Part shown: positions 54,251 to 63,369 of the stretch, in pieces
How the letters are laid out: each line of letters starts with the position of its first letter
How positions within the stretch are numbered: position 1 is the stretch's first letter
NCBI GenBank assembly: GCA_963784065.1
Contig: CAWAQA010000003.1
Coordinates: 1,302,001-1,366,000, forward strand
From: CAWAQA01 sp963784065
Lineage (GTDB): Bacteria; Acidobacteriota; Vicinamibacteria; Vicinamibacterales; UBA2999
Length of the DNA stretch: 64,000 bases
Direction: 5' to 3'
The notes under the pieces: model-generated
What the model was told of the DNA's origin: nothing
Seen by the model: only the letters and a program-made list of their open reading frames with translations
Databases searched by the model: none
Program-made: the position numbers and the translations under genes

Positions 54251-56038
54251 ATGGTCGACCAACACCCCGGCATCACCCGGTGGGTAGACGAAGTCAGCGC
54301 CCTCACCACCCCGGACCGCATCGTCTACTGCGACGGATCGGAAAGCGAGAAGGAACGCCTGATCAGCGAATCGCTCGCGACCGGCGAGCTGATCGAGCTG
54401 AACCAGCAGAAGCTGCCAGGCTGCTACCTGCATCGCAGCGCCCCGCACGACGTCGCGCGCACCGAACACCTCACGTTCGTCTGCCCGCGCGACAAGGCGG
54501 ATGCCGGTCCGAACAACAACTGGATGTCCCCCGCCGAGGCCAAGGCGAAGTTGACGGAGCTGTTCAGGGGCTCGATGAAGGGGCGCACGATGTACGTCGT
54601 GCCGTTCCTGATGGGACCGCCCGGGTCGCGGTTTTCGAAGGTGGGCGTCGAGATCACCGACAGCAAGTACGTGGTCCTGAGCATGCGCATCATGACGCGC
54701 ATCGGCAAGGTCGCGCTCGACCACCTGACCGATCCCGACGACTTCACGCGGTGCCTGCATTCGCTCGGCGACCTGAGCCCCGAACGCCGGTTCATCATGC
54801 ACTTCCCCGAGGACAACGCCGTCTGGTCGATTGGATCCGGGTACGGCGGCAACGCCCTGCTCGGCAAGAAGTGCCTGGCGCTGCGTCTGGCGAGTGTCCT
54901 CGGCCGTAACGAAGGGTGGATGGCCGAGCACATGCTGATCCTCGGCCTCGAGGATCCGTCGGGGCGGACCCGCTACATCGGCGGCGCGTTTCCGTCGGCG
55001 TGCGGCAAGACGAATCTGGCGATGTTCGTCCCGCCGAAGTCGATGCCGGGGTGGAAGGCCCACACCGTCGGCGACGACATCGCCTGGATGCGCCCGGGAG
55101 CGGACGGCCGGCTGTGGGCGGTCAATCCGGAAGCCGGCTTCTTCGGTGTCGTGCCGGGCACGAGCCGGAAGACCAATCCCACCGCGTTCGACATGATCCA
55201 GCGCGACACCCTCTACACGAACGTGGCGCTGCGGCCGGACGGCACGCCGTGGTGGGAAGGGCACGACGACCCGCCGCCGGCGCAGGCCGAGGACTGGCAG
55301 GGCCGGCCCTGGACGCCGCAGTCATCCGAGCCGGCGGCCCATGCCAACAGCCGCTTCACCACGCCCGCCACCAACTGCGCGTCGCTCTCACCGGAGTTCG
55401 CCAACCCCGAGGGCGTCCCGATCGACGCGATCGTGATCGGCTCGCGGCGCCAGCGACGCGTCCCGCTGGTGTTCCAGGCCCGCGACTGGCAGCATGGCAC
55501 CTTCCTCGGCGCCACGCTCGCGTCGGAAACGACCGCCGCCGCGACGGGCAAGGTCGGCGTGCTGCGCCGGGACCCCATGGCCATGTGGCCGTTCTGCGGA
55601 TACAACATGGCGGACTACTTCCAGCACTGGCTGGATGTGGGCAGGAAGCTGACGAAGCCGCCCTCCGTGTTCCGCGTCAACTGGTTCCGCACCAACGAGG
55701 AGGGCAAGTTCCTGTGGCCCGGCTTCGGCGAGAACCTGCGGGTCCTCAAGTGGGTGCTCGACCGGCGGGACGGGAAAGGGGCGGCCACGGAGACCGTCAT
55801 CGGCGCCGTGCCGACGCTGGAGGCGCTCGACACCAACGGCCTGGTGCCGCGCGAGAATATGGAAACGCTGCTGAAGGTCGATCCGCCGGAATGGGTCGAA
55901 GCCGTGGCGGCGCAGGAAGACTTCTTCCGCCAGTTCGGCGAGCGTCTGCCGGGCGAGATGCGCCAGGAGCACGAGCGGCTGGCGAAAGCCGTCGAGCAGG
56001 CGATCACGCCGCCCGACGCCACGCACGCCCCGACGTAG
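54251..56038 (+). CDS. pckG: Phosphoenolpyruvate carboxykinase (GTP)
   Basis: An intact 595-residue GTP-dependent PEPCK that interconverts oxaloacetate and PEP with GTP in gluconeogenesis. It has the kinase P-loop FPSACGKTNLAM, the metal site HTVGDDIAWM, MYVVPFLMGPPGSRFSKVGVEITDS, and FRVNWFRTNEEGKFLWPGFGENLRVLKW near the C-terminus. The length and these blocks distinguish it from the ATP-dependent type. It stands alone between the TRAP binding protein and a repeat cluster. Confidence 0.95.
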   Translation: MVDQHPGITRWVDEVSALTTPDRIVYCDGSESEKERLISESLATGELIELNQQKLPGCYLHRSAPHDVARTEHLTFVCPRDKADAGPNNNWMSPAEAKAKLTELFRGSMKGRTMYVVPFLMGPPGSRFSKVGVEITDSKYVVLSMRIMTRIGKVALDHLTDPDDFTRCLHSLGDLSPERRFIMHFPEDNAVWSIGSGYGGNALLGKKCLALRLASVLGRNEGWMAEHMLILGLEDPSGRTRYIGGAFPSACGKTNLAMFVPPKSMPGWKAHTVGDDIAWMRPGADGRLWAVNPEAGFFGVVPGTSRKTNPTAFDMIQRDTLYTNVALRPDGTPWWEGHDDPPPAQAEDWQGRPWTPQSSEPAAHANSRFTTPATNCASLSPEFANPEGVPIDAIVIGSRRQRRVPLVFQARDWQHGTFLGATLASETTAAATGKVGVLRRDPMAMWPFCGYNMADYFQHWLDVGRKLTKPPSVFRVNWFRTNEEGKFLWPGFGENLRVLKWVLDRRDGKGAATETVIGAVPTLEALDTNGLVPRENMETLLKVDPPEWVEAVAAQEDFFRQFGERLPGEMRQEHERLAKAVEQAITPPDATHAPT

Positions 56039-56069
56039 TCACTGCCGACTCGATTTCCGATCCAAGCTC

Positions 56070-56195
56070 CGAACGGCCGGCTGAAGGCCGAATCGATCAT
56101 GGGGGCCGGCTGAAGCCGGCTCCTACGAGCGGCTTGTGGCTTCCGGCTTCAGCCGGAAGATCGGCCCGACTGCCCAGGCTGCCAGCTGCCAGCTA
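56070..56195. repeat. Cluster of family B, A and E repeats
   Basis: ACGGCCGGCTGAAGGCCGAA and GGGGCCGGCTGAAGCCGGCT (B), GTGGCTTCCGGCTTCAGCCG (A) and GCTGCCAGCTGCCAGCTA (E) occur in a row between the convergent PEPCK and dehydrogenase genes. The E arm reaches the stop of the latter. Confidence 0.75.
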
Positions 56196-57080
56196 TTTCT
56201 TCACCTTCGCCATCTGCTCGAGCACGGCGCACACGGCGGCCGTGTCCTCGTCGCTGCGCCCCATCGCCAGCGCCGCGGTGTAGAACGGCGCGGTCGCGGC
56301 AAACAGCGGCGTCGGGCACCCGATCTCACGCGCGAAGTCGGCGATGATCGTCATGTCCTTCTGCCAGACGCCCAGCTTCATCGTCGCCTCCGAGTAGTCG
56401 CCCTTCACCATCATCGGGCCCCGCACCTGGAGCATCCGCGAGGTCCCGGCGCCGTCGGCGATCACCTTCAGCGTCAGCGCGGGATCCAGGCCGGCCTTCT
56501 TTGCGAGCACGAGACCTTCGGCCGCGGCGACGTTGTGGATGGCCACGAGCAGGTTGGCCACGAACTTCGTCTTCGACCCGGCGCCGAAGGGCCCGACGTA
56601 GTAATGCGCCCGCGAGAATCCTTCCAGCACCGGCGCGATCCGCCGGCAGGACGCCCGCTCCCCGCTCGCGTACACCACGAGGTCCTTCGCGCGCGCCTGC
56701 GCACCGGTACCGCTCAGCGGGCAATCGAGGAGCGTGGACCCGCGCGCGCGCAACAGGCGGCGTGCCTGCTGCTTCACGGCGATCGGCAGCGTGCTCGTCT
56801 CGATGACGATGCGCGGCGGCCGTGGCGCGGAGGCCAGGTCCTGCGCCACCGCCAGCAGGGCGTCCGGTGCCGGCAGCGAGCAGATGACGATGTCCGTCCG
56901 CGTTCCCACTTCGCGGGCGTTGCGCGCGACCTGTCCGCCTGCCTGGCGATGGTGGCGTCGGCGCCGCTCCAGGAGGTCGTAGCCCACGACGCGGAATCCT
57001 GCAGCCATCAGGCTGGCCGCCATCGCGGATCCCATGATGCCGAGCCCGACGATCCCGACGGCCGAGATCCGTGGAGAGAC
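56193..57080 (-). CDS. 3-hydroxyisobutyrate dehydrogenase-family oxidoreductase
   Basis: An NAD(P)-dependent beta-hydroxyacid dehydrogenase of about 290 residues. AVGIVGLGIMGSAMAASLMAAGF is the nucleotide site; it continues with DIVICSLPAPDAL and LLDCPLSGTGAQARAKDL (substrate loop). GAGSKTKFVANLLVAIHN holds the catalytic Lys. No canonical start codon is in frame before VGIVGLG, so the N-terminus is uncertain; it may begin near 57080, overlapping the upstream ABC gene end, or an indel hides the start. The RRRRHHR stretch near residue 40 may also reflect compensating indels. The substrate is unknown. Confidence 0.75.
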   Translation of the reverse strand, partial: VSPRISAVGIVGLGIMGSAMAASLMAAGFRVVGYDLLERRRRHHRQAGGQVARNAREVGTRTDIVICSLPAPDALLAVAQDLASAPRPPRIVIETSTLPIAVKQQARRLLRARGSTLLDCPLSGTGAQARAKDLVVYASGERASCRRIAPVLEGFSRAHYYVGPFGAGSKTKFVANLLVAIHNVAAAEGLVLAKKAGLDPALTLKVIADGAGTSRMLQVRGPMMVKGDYSEATMKLGVWQKDMTIIADFAREIGCPTPLFAATAPFYTAALAMGRSDEDTAAVCAVLEQMAKVKK

Positions 57081-57087
57081 CAGGATG

Positions 57088-57906
57088 TCAGCCCCTTACC
57101 GTCGCTGGCCGGGCGTAGTAGTAGCCGTCGTCCTCGTCGAGGGCGATGGGCATCTCGAACAGCTCGCTGAGGCGATCGGCGGTCAGCACCGCCCGCTTCG
57201 GGCCGGAGGCCATGATGCGTCCGTGGCGCAGGAGGATGATGCGCTCGATCTCGGGCACGATCTCCTCGATGTGGTGCGTCACGAGGATGAGCGTGGTGCC
57301 GGCGCGCGCGATCTGCCGCACGCGCTCCATGAAATCGTGGCGGGATGCCAGGTCGAGGCTCGTCGTCGGCTCGTCGAGCACGAGCGCTCGCGGCGACGTC
57401 ACCAGCGCGCGCGCCAGCAGGACGCGGCGCGCCTCGCCGCTCGACATCGCATCCAGCCAGCGGTCTGCCAGGTGCGACGCCCCCATGAGGGCGAGCGCGT
57501 CAGCCGCACGCTGCCGCATCTCCGGCGAGATCGAGCCATACCGCAGGATTCCCTGCGACGCCAGGAAGCCGGAGAGCACCGCGGCCTCTCCCCTGACCCG
57601 CCCTTCGCTGTTGCCCGTCACGAACCGGTGATGCATCTCGGCAGAGACGATGCCGAGCTGCGATCGCAGGTTGAAGACGTCCCACAAGTCGCTCCCGAAG
57701 ACGCGGATCGGCGACGACCCGTCTTCCGGCGCGAGCGGGCGTTCTTCGTGACTGAGGAGCTTCGTGAGGAACGACTTCCCCGCCCCGTTGGGCCCGACGA
57801 TGGCCGTGTGCTCGCCGGCACGGATGGTCAGGGTGAGACGATCGAGGATGCGCCGGTCATCCTTGATGACGGTCGCATCGATGAGCTCGAGTACGGGCTT
57901 AGACAT
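57088..57906 (-). CDS. Stand-alone ABC ATPase (ModF/YlmA-like)
   Basis: An intact 272-residue ABC ATPase. It has Walker A GPNGAGKSFL, signature MSSGEARRVLLARAL, Walker B ALVLDEPTTSLDL and switch LVTHHIEEIVPEI. The MSSGEARR signature and HHIEEI switch are those of the ModF/YlmA group, which lack a dedicated permease. No membrane component is adjacent. The gene ends at 57088, next to the dehydrogenase, in the same direction. Substrate or role (transport versus regulatory) is unknown. Confidence 0.85.
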   Translation of the reverse strand: MSKPVLELIDATVIKDDRRILDRLTLTIRAGEHTAIVGPNGAGKSFLTKLLSHEERPLAPEDGSSPIRVFGSDLWDVFNLRSQLGIVSAEMHHRFVTGNSEGRVRGEAAVLSGFLASQGILRYGSISPEMRQRAADALALMGASHLADRWLDAMSSGEARRVLLARALVTSPRALVLDEPTTSLDLASRHDFMERVRQIARAGTTLILVTHHIEEIVPEIERIILLRHGRIMASGPKRAVLTADRLSELFEMPIALDEDDGYYYARPATVRG

Positions 57907-57913
57907 GCGAGAT

Positions 57914-58152
57914 CGAACAAGTGGAAGAAGTGGAAGAAGTGGAAGAAGTGAAGTGAGCGTTCGAACACGAAGTAAAAAGGTGAGAAGTTGGAAAGTACGC
58001 CTCAGCCAACGCCGCCGTGAGCCTCTGCTACGGCCTGCTCGTGAGCCCTGAGCCGCGAATCAGCGCGCCTACTTTAACTTTTAACTTACTTTTCCACTTC
58101 TCAACTTCTCAACTTCACTTCTTCCACTTTTCCACTTCTTCCACTTCTTCCA
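57914..58152. repeat. Family G inverted pair of GTGGAAGAA-type repeats with a family D arm inside
   Basis: The left side is four repeats of AGTGGAAGA at 57918-57953; the right side is TTCCACTTCTTCCACTTTTC and related units at 58095-58152. Inner arms GGTGAGAAGTTGGAAAGT and ACTTTTCCACTTCTCAACTT also pair. Between them, GTGAGCCCTGAGCCGCGAATCAG resembles a family D arm. The AT-richer, strongly purine/pyrimidine-biased composition is unlike the flanking genes. Confidence 0.82.
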
Positions 58153-58165
58153 TGGTGAGCCGCCT

Positions 58166-59476
58166 CTACGCCGGCAGCGGCTGCCCCTTCGTCTCCCGGG
58201 CAAACGGCAGCAGCAGCAGCCCGAGGATGAACGTCATCGCGACGAGCGCGACGGGCACGCCGAGGCTGCCGTAGCGGGGGATGGCGTAGAACATGACGAA
58301 TACCAGCGCTACGCCGACGAACCTTCCCGCCGAGCTGATGAACCCGATCGCGCTCGCTCGGCAGTCGGTCGTGTACAGCTCCGGCAGCCATACCGTGTAC
58401 ACCGCGAAGTTCGCTCCACCAAGGCCCATGAAGAACGTGAGCACCATGAACAGGGTAAGGCCGCCAGGCATGTAGAACACGTACCCGAAACCGATGGCGG
58501 CCGAGACGCCCAGGATCGTCATGAACAGCGCCATCGTCAGGCGGCGGCCGATCCGCTCCGCGATGATCGGGACCAGCACGCAGCCGATGATGGTGGCGAC
58601 GGCGAGGACCACCGAGGCATAGGTCGCGACCCGCGCCAGGTTGGCTTCCACGGTCTCTCCCGCTGCCGCCGCCATCTGTCGCGCCGCCGTGGGCACGTAG
58701 ACCGAACCCGCCCACAGCATGATGATCGACACGAGGAACAGCCCGGACATGACGAGCGTGTCGCGCTTGTAGCGCGCCGTGAACAGCGCCCCGAACGCCT
58801 GCGCCATCGTCGGGCGCTTCTCCTGCGACTTGCCGAACTTCTCCTGCCACTTCTTCGACTCGTGCACGCCGTAGCGAATGAAGAAGACCATGAGGGCCGG
58901 CAGGCCGCCGAAGATGAACATCCAGCGCCAGCCGTAGGTGGCCCCGATGAAATAGTTGGCGACCGCCGCGAAGAAGAAGCCGAAGTAGTATCCGGTGTGC
59001 ATCAGCCCGGCGCCCATCTTCCGCCGCCGTTCGTCGAGCTCCTCAGCGATGTAGGTGGCGCCCACCGGCTGCTCGCCCCCGATCCCGATGCCGCACAGCA
59101 CGCGCAGCACTGCGAGCTGCCAGACGTTGTTCACGAGACCGCACATGAAGGTGAAAATCGAATAGCACAGAATGGTCAGCATCAGCGCGCGCACGCGGCC
59201 GACGCGGTCGCCGATGGGGCCCCACACCATCGACGTGCCCCACCCGAACAGGAAGAGCCCGAACAGGAGGGCGCCGTACGCTCCGATATTGGCCGGCGTC
59301 GGCTGGATCCCCGATGCTGGGAGCAGCTCCATGAGCGCCGGCACGAGCACCAGCGCGTAGATGAACGAGTCCATCCCGTCGAGCGCCCAGCCGGCCCAGG
59401 CGGCCAGGAACCCGCGCTTCTGGTTCGTCGTGAGCGGAGCGGATTTCCTGGCGGTTACGCCACCGGCTAGCACCAT
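58166..59476 (-). CDS. MFS transporter (aromatic acid:H+ symporter/sugar-like)
   Basis: An intact protein of about 436 residues with 12 predicted membrane spans. The N-terminal half has LDGMDSFIYALVLVPAL, WGPIGDRVGRVRAL (the MFS loop 2-3 motif G-x-x-x-D-R-x-G-R) and LCGIGIGGEQPVGATYIAEEL. The second half has IAERIGRRLTMALFM. The D-G-x-D span and GGE...AE block match the AAHS and metabolite:H+ symporter groups. ATG 59476 has CGGAGG upstream; TTG 59494 is less likely. The substrate is unknown, perhaps an organic acid. Confidence 0.82.
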   Translation of the reverse strand: MVLAGGVTARKSAPLTTNQKRGFLAAWAGWALDGMDSFIYALVLVPALMELLPASGIQPTPANIGAYGALLFGLFLFGWGTSMVWGPIGDRVGRVRALMLTILCYSIFTFMCGLVNNVWQLAVLRVLCGIGIGGEQPVGATYIAEELDERRRKMGAGLMHTGYYFGFFFAAVANYFIGATYGWRWMFIFGGLPALMVFFIRYGVHESKKWQEKFGKSQEKRPTMAQAFGALFTARYKRDTLVMSGLFLVSIIMLWAGSVYVPTAARQMAAAAGETVEANLARVATYASVVLAVATIIGCVLVPIIAERIGRRLTMALFMTILGVSAAIGFGYVFYMPGGLTLFMVLTFFMGLGGANFAVYTVWLPELYTTDCRASAIGFISSAGRFVGVALVFVMFYAIPRYGSLGVPVALVAMTFILGLLLLPFARETKGQPLPA

Positions 59477-59874
59477 GGAGCTGCCTCCGAGCAAGGAGAT
59501 ACGAATGAAAACCGCAACGTGCGGGAGCCTGGATCTTCCCGAAAAGTGGCGCCAATACTATGCGGCCCCCGCGTAGCGGTCAAGCTGTAATGTCAGTGTT
59601 GACGGTCCTTCCGCCTGACGGCGGAAGCCACAGCCAGCCGGCTCTGTTCCTGCCGGCGATCGAGCGGCATGCTCATCTTCCACGGCCGGTCGAGCGCTTT
59701 GGATCCACGTGCCAATACGCGTGAATCGCCGTCACGTTAGCCGATGTGCACACTACCGTCAACACGACCGTTGTGGTAGCGTTCGGCGCAGTACACAACG
59801 AGAAATCGCCTGAATTCTCCCGTGGCTCTGAGACTCCGTGGCCAGTCGTTCTGACAGCACAATCGAGGTACGGC
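59477..59874. other. Intergenic region with one family A repeat
   Basis: About 400 bp between the divergent MFS and cytochrome-propeller genes. A family A palindrome (CCTTCCGCCTGACGGCGGAA) is at 59609-59635. The rest has no coding pattern I can support. Open codons run in frame upstream of 59875 from 59746, but they lack conserved features. Promoters for both genes should lie here. Confidence 0.55.
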
Positions 59875-61926
59875 ATGCGTGCAGTATTGCGGAGGACAGC
59901 AGGGCTCCTGCTGATCGTGGCGGGGGTGGTGGCCGTCGCGACGGCGCAGCAAGCGATACGCGATCCTTACCAGCGGTCGGCCGAGATCTACGCCATGAAG
60001 ACCACGGCGACCGGCGGGTCGCAGCGCGGCGAGGAGATCTACTACTACAAGTGCTGGTTCTGCCATAACCAGTACGCGACCAACGGCGGGCCCCAGTTCG
60101 GCGACCTGTACAGGCGCGGCACGTTCCTGATGACCGGCGCGCCGGTGACGGATCAGGCCGTTGCCGACAAGATCCGCAACGGCGGCCCGCTCATGCCGGC
60201 GTATCGCCATACGCTCGCCGACGCGGATATGGCCGACCTCCTCGCCTACATCAAGAGCGGCCAGTGCTGCTTCGACGCGGAGGAGCCGCCGCCCAACCCG
60301 AAGTACAAACTGCCGGCCGCCGGGGCGGCGCGGGCGCCGTCGGGCAACCGGCCGGTGCTCCTCGGCGGCGCACGCGGCGCCGTGCGCTCGCGCACGGGCA
60401 TGGCGCTCGAGGGCATCGGGGTGCAGCTCCTCGATCCCCGAACCGCGATCCGGACCACCGTCTATTCGAATGCCAACGGCCGCTACGAGTTCCCCGTGCT
60501 GGAGCCGGGCGAGTACACGTTGCGCATCGCGAAGCCGCTCGAGTTCAAGCCCTACGTCAAGGAAGGCGTGCGCATCGACGCCGCGACGGCGCTCCCCGAG
60601 ATCGTCCTCGAACGGGTGAGCGACACGGAGTTCCTGCCCCCGACACCGGAGGTGCTCGGGCAGTTGAGCAGCGTCGAGTGGCTGATGAACCTGCCCGGCA
60701 CGGCGCAGGAGAAGAAGGTCTTCAGCAACCAGTGCACGCACTGCCACTCCTACCAGCAGATCTTCCGCAACCGCTTCGACGAGGCAGGCTGGCTGCACCT
60801 CGTGCGGCGAATGGGCTATGCCGGAGGGTCGCCGCTCATCAACTACACGCCGCTGCCGCAGCCGAACGCGAACCAGGTGCTGCTGGCGAAGTGGCTGGCG
60901 CGGATCCGCGGCCCGGAGTCGGCCGAGCCGGCCGGGCTCCAGCCGCTGCCCTGGCCTCGCGGCGCCGAGACGCGCATCGTCGTGACCGAATACGAGCTGC
61001 CGCGACAGCTGCTCGCCCCGCACGACGTGCATGGCGACTCGCGCGGGAACATTTGGTACACCACGCACCGCAGCCCGTACTCGGGCATGCTGGACCCGCG
61101 CACGGGCAAGGTGACCGAGTACCGGATCCCGGCGACGCGGGCCGAGGACACGCCGGGCGCGCTGCCCGGCACGCACCGCCTCTGGGTGGACAAGAACGAC
61201 GTCGTCTGGTTCTCCGAGCAGTGGGATCACTTCCTGACGGGGCTCGACGCCAAGACGGGGCGGCAGCTGAAGCGCTACTCGTTCGCCAACGAGTACACGC
61301 GCAACTCGTCGGGCATGAGCAACTTCGCCATGGACGACCAGAGCTTCGCCTACGAGACGAGCAACAACGGGGAGCTCCTCAAGATCGACACGCGGACGGG
61401 CCACGTCGAGCGGTTCGCCTTCCCGAAGGACAAGAACGTCGACGGCGTCTACGACAACACCATCACGGCGGATGGCCGGTTCTGGGTCGGCGGCGACGGA
61501 AATTATCTCGGCCTGTGGGACACCAAGACGCGGGAGTTCTGGGACTTCCCGGCGCGCACGCCGTTCGTCAGCTACTCACGCGGGGCGATGGACACCAGCG
61601 GCAACGCGTGGTTCACCGGCCGCGGCAGCGGCCTGCTCGTGAAGCTCGACATCGCGGCGAAGAAGCTCACCGAGTACGCGCCGCCGCTGCCCTACACCAC
61701 GGCCTACGAGGCGCTCGCCGACAAGAACGGGGACGTCTGGGTGGCGCCGATCCAGGCCGGCCGCTATTTCCGCTTCAACCCGCGCACCGAAAAGTGGATC
61801 GCGTATCCCATGCCCGAGCCGTACTCACACAACCGGCGCGCCTGGATCGACAACTCCACGGATCCGATCACGCTCTGGTACGTCGATCAGAACGGCTACA
61901 TGGTCAGGCTGCAGCCGCTCGACTGA
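59875..61926 (+). CDS. Exported cytochrome c - carboxypeptidase-regulatory-like - cytochrome c - Vgb-type propeller fusion
   Basis: An intact protein of about 683 residues. A signal peptide (LLLIVAGVVAVATAQQ) is followed by a cytochrome c domain (heme site CWFCH; distal region GPLMPAYRHTL). Next is a beta domain of the CarboxypepD_reg kind (GMALEGIGVQLLDPRT, YEFPVLEPGEYTLRI), then a second heme site CTHCH. The last 350 residues form a six-bladed propeller of the virginiamycin B lyase type (APHDVHGDSRGNIWYT, WVDKNDVVWFSEQ, DTSGNAWFTGRGSGL). It is probably a periplasmic redox protein. I start it at ATG 59875, ahead of the signal peptide. Confidence 0.85.
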   Translation: MRAVLRRTAGLLLIVAGVVAVATAQQAIRDPYQRSAEIYAMKTTATGGSQRGEEIYYYKCWFCHNQYATNGGPQFGDLYRRGTFLMTGAPVTDQAVADKIRNGGPLMPAYRHTLADADMADLLAYIKSGQCCFDAEEPPPNPKYKLPAAGAARAPSGNRPVLLGGARGAVRSRTGMALEGIGVQLLDPRTAIRTTVYSNANGRYEFPVLEPGEYTLRIAKPLEFKPYVKEGVRIDAATALPEIVLERVSDTEFLPPTPEVLGQLSSVEWLMNLPGTAQEKKVFSNQCTHCHSYQQIFRNRFDEAGWLHLVRRMGYAGGSPLINYTPLPQPNANQVLLAKWLARIRGPESAEPAGLQPLPWPRGAETRIVVTEYELPRQLLAPHDVHGDSRGNIWYTTHRSPYSGMLDPRTGKVTEYRIPATRAEDTPGALPGTHRLWVDKNDVVWFSEQWDHFLTGLDAKTGRQLKRYSFANEYTRNSSGMSNFAMDDQSFAYETSNNGELLKIDTRTGHVERFAFPKDKNVDGVYDNTITADGRFWVGGDGNYLGLWDTKTREFWDFPARTPFVSYSRGAMDTSGNAWFTGRGSGLLVKLDIAAKKLTEYAPPLPYTTAYEALADKNGDVWVAPIQAGRYFRFNPRTEKWIAYPMPEPYSHNRRAWIDNSTDPITLWYVDQNGYMVRLQPLD

Positions 61927-61957
61927 GCGCTGATCTGTCGCCTGCAATGAAGGCCGA

Positions 61958-61986
61958 GGTGGCTTGCGGCTTCAGCCGCAGGGCAT
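61958..61986. repeat. Family A palindromic repeat
   Basis: GTGGCTTGCGGCTTCAGCCG with CAGGG at the end. The stem has a compensatory change (GCGGCT...AGCCGC) relative to the consensus GGCTTCCGG, keeping the hairpin. Confidence 0.7.
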
Positions 61987-62006
61987 AGGCCCTCGATGAG
62001 AACACC

Positions 62007-63360
62007 ATGATGCGATATCGATTGCGCGCGCTCGGCGCCTCCGGCGCCGTGCTTGTTCTCGCGGCGGCCCTCGGCCTGTACGACGCGCCGACATCCGGCC
62101 AGGTTCGTGCGCCCGGGCCCGCATCCGCGCAACCTGCAGCGCTCGCTCCAGGCTCACCGGAGGCGCTCGGGTTCTCCGCCGAGCGGCTCGCCCGGATGCG
62201 CGACGTGCTCGGAGGCTTCGTCGAGCGCGAAGAGCTCAGCGGCGTCGTCCTGCTGGTGGCGCGCGACGGCCGTCTCGCGGATTTGTCCACCCTCGGCCAG
62301 CAGGATCGCGAACGCCGGCTGCCCATGCAGCCCGACACGATCTTCCGGATCGCCTCGCAAACGAAGCTCGTCACGAGCGTCGCCGTGATGATGCTGTACG
62401 AAGAAGGCCGGCTCCTCCTGACCGATCCGGTGTCCAGGTTCCTTCCCGAGCTGAAAGCACCCAAAGTGCTCGTCACCACGAAGGACGACCCGGCGCCGCA
62501 GCCCGTTCCCGCGACGCGTGAAATCACCATCCGCGACCTCCTCACGCATCGGGCCGGATTCACGTACGGCTTCATAGACAACGGCCCGGTGGGCAACGCC
62601 TATCGCGCACAGGGCGTGACGGACGGCCTGGCGATCCCGGAGGCGACGCTCGCCGCCAACGTGGCGCGGCTCGCCCGCATCCCGCTGGTCGCCCAGCCGG
62701 GCGCCGAATTTCACTACTCGCTGAGCACCGACGTGCTCGGCCGCGTCGTCGAGGTGGTTTCGGGCCTCCCGCTCGACGCGTTTTTCGAGGACCGCATCTT
62801 CAAGCGGCTGGGCATGCACGACACGGCGTTCTCGGTTCCGGACGCCAAGTGGTCGCGTCTCGCGGTCGCCTATACCGGGGCCGAACGCGGCGGCCTGCGG
62901 CCGATGAAGGATCCGGAGACGTTCAACCTCACCGTCATGTCACCGTGGGAGTACCTACCGGCCGGCGAAGAAGTATCTGTCCGGCGGCGCAGGCCTCGTC
63001 TCGACCGCGATGGACTACGCCCGCTTTCTCGAGATGCTCCGTCGCGGCGGCGAACTCGACGGCGTGCGGGTCCTGTCACCGAAGACGGTTGAACTCATCA
63101 CGACGAGCCACACCGGCGACATCCCGCCAACCAGTCCGGGCACGGAGTTCGGCCTCGGCGTCGAAGTCGTGGTGGACCTCGGAGCGTCCGCGAGGTCTGG
63201 ATCGAATGGCGCCTACGGCTGGGCAGGTATCTACGGCAGCGTATATTGGGTTGACCCGAAGGAGCGGCTCGTCGCGGTGCTCATGACGCAGCGTTACCCC
63301 GGCGACGCGCGTTGGAGGGGCCCTTTCCGCACGATGGTGTACCAGGCGATCGTTCGCTGA
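62007..63360 (+). CDS. Exported serine hydrolase of the class C beta-lactamase fold
   Basis: About 450 residues. A signal peptide (GASGAVLVLAAALGLY) is followed by GFSAERLARMRDVLGGFV, the usual opening. The catalytic SxxK motif is in IASQTKLVTSVAVMML. FHYSLSTDVLGRVVE is the second motif, with the tyrosine, and the last strand lies around GWAGIYGSVYWVDP. Such proteins are esterases, D-amino peptidases or penicillin-binding-like enzymes more often than true beta-lactamases. One extra base near 62970 breaks the frame. ATG 62007 and 62010 are both usable. Confidence 0.83.
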
Positions 63361-63369
63361 GCAAGTTGC

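Noticed and set aside
59746..59874. An earlier start for the cytochrome-propeller protein
   Set aside because: The extra residues have no signal-peptide character, and the hydrophobic leader starts cleanly at 59875.
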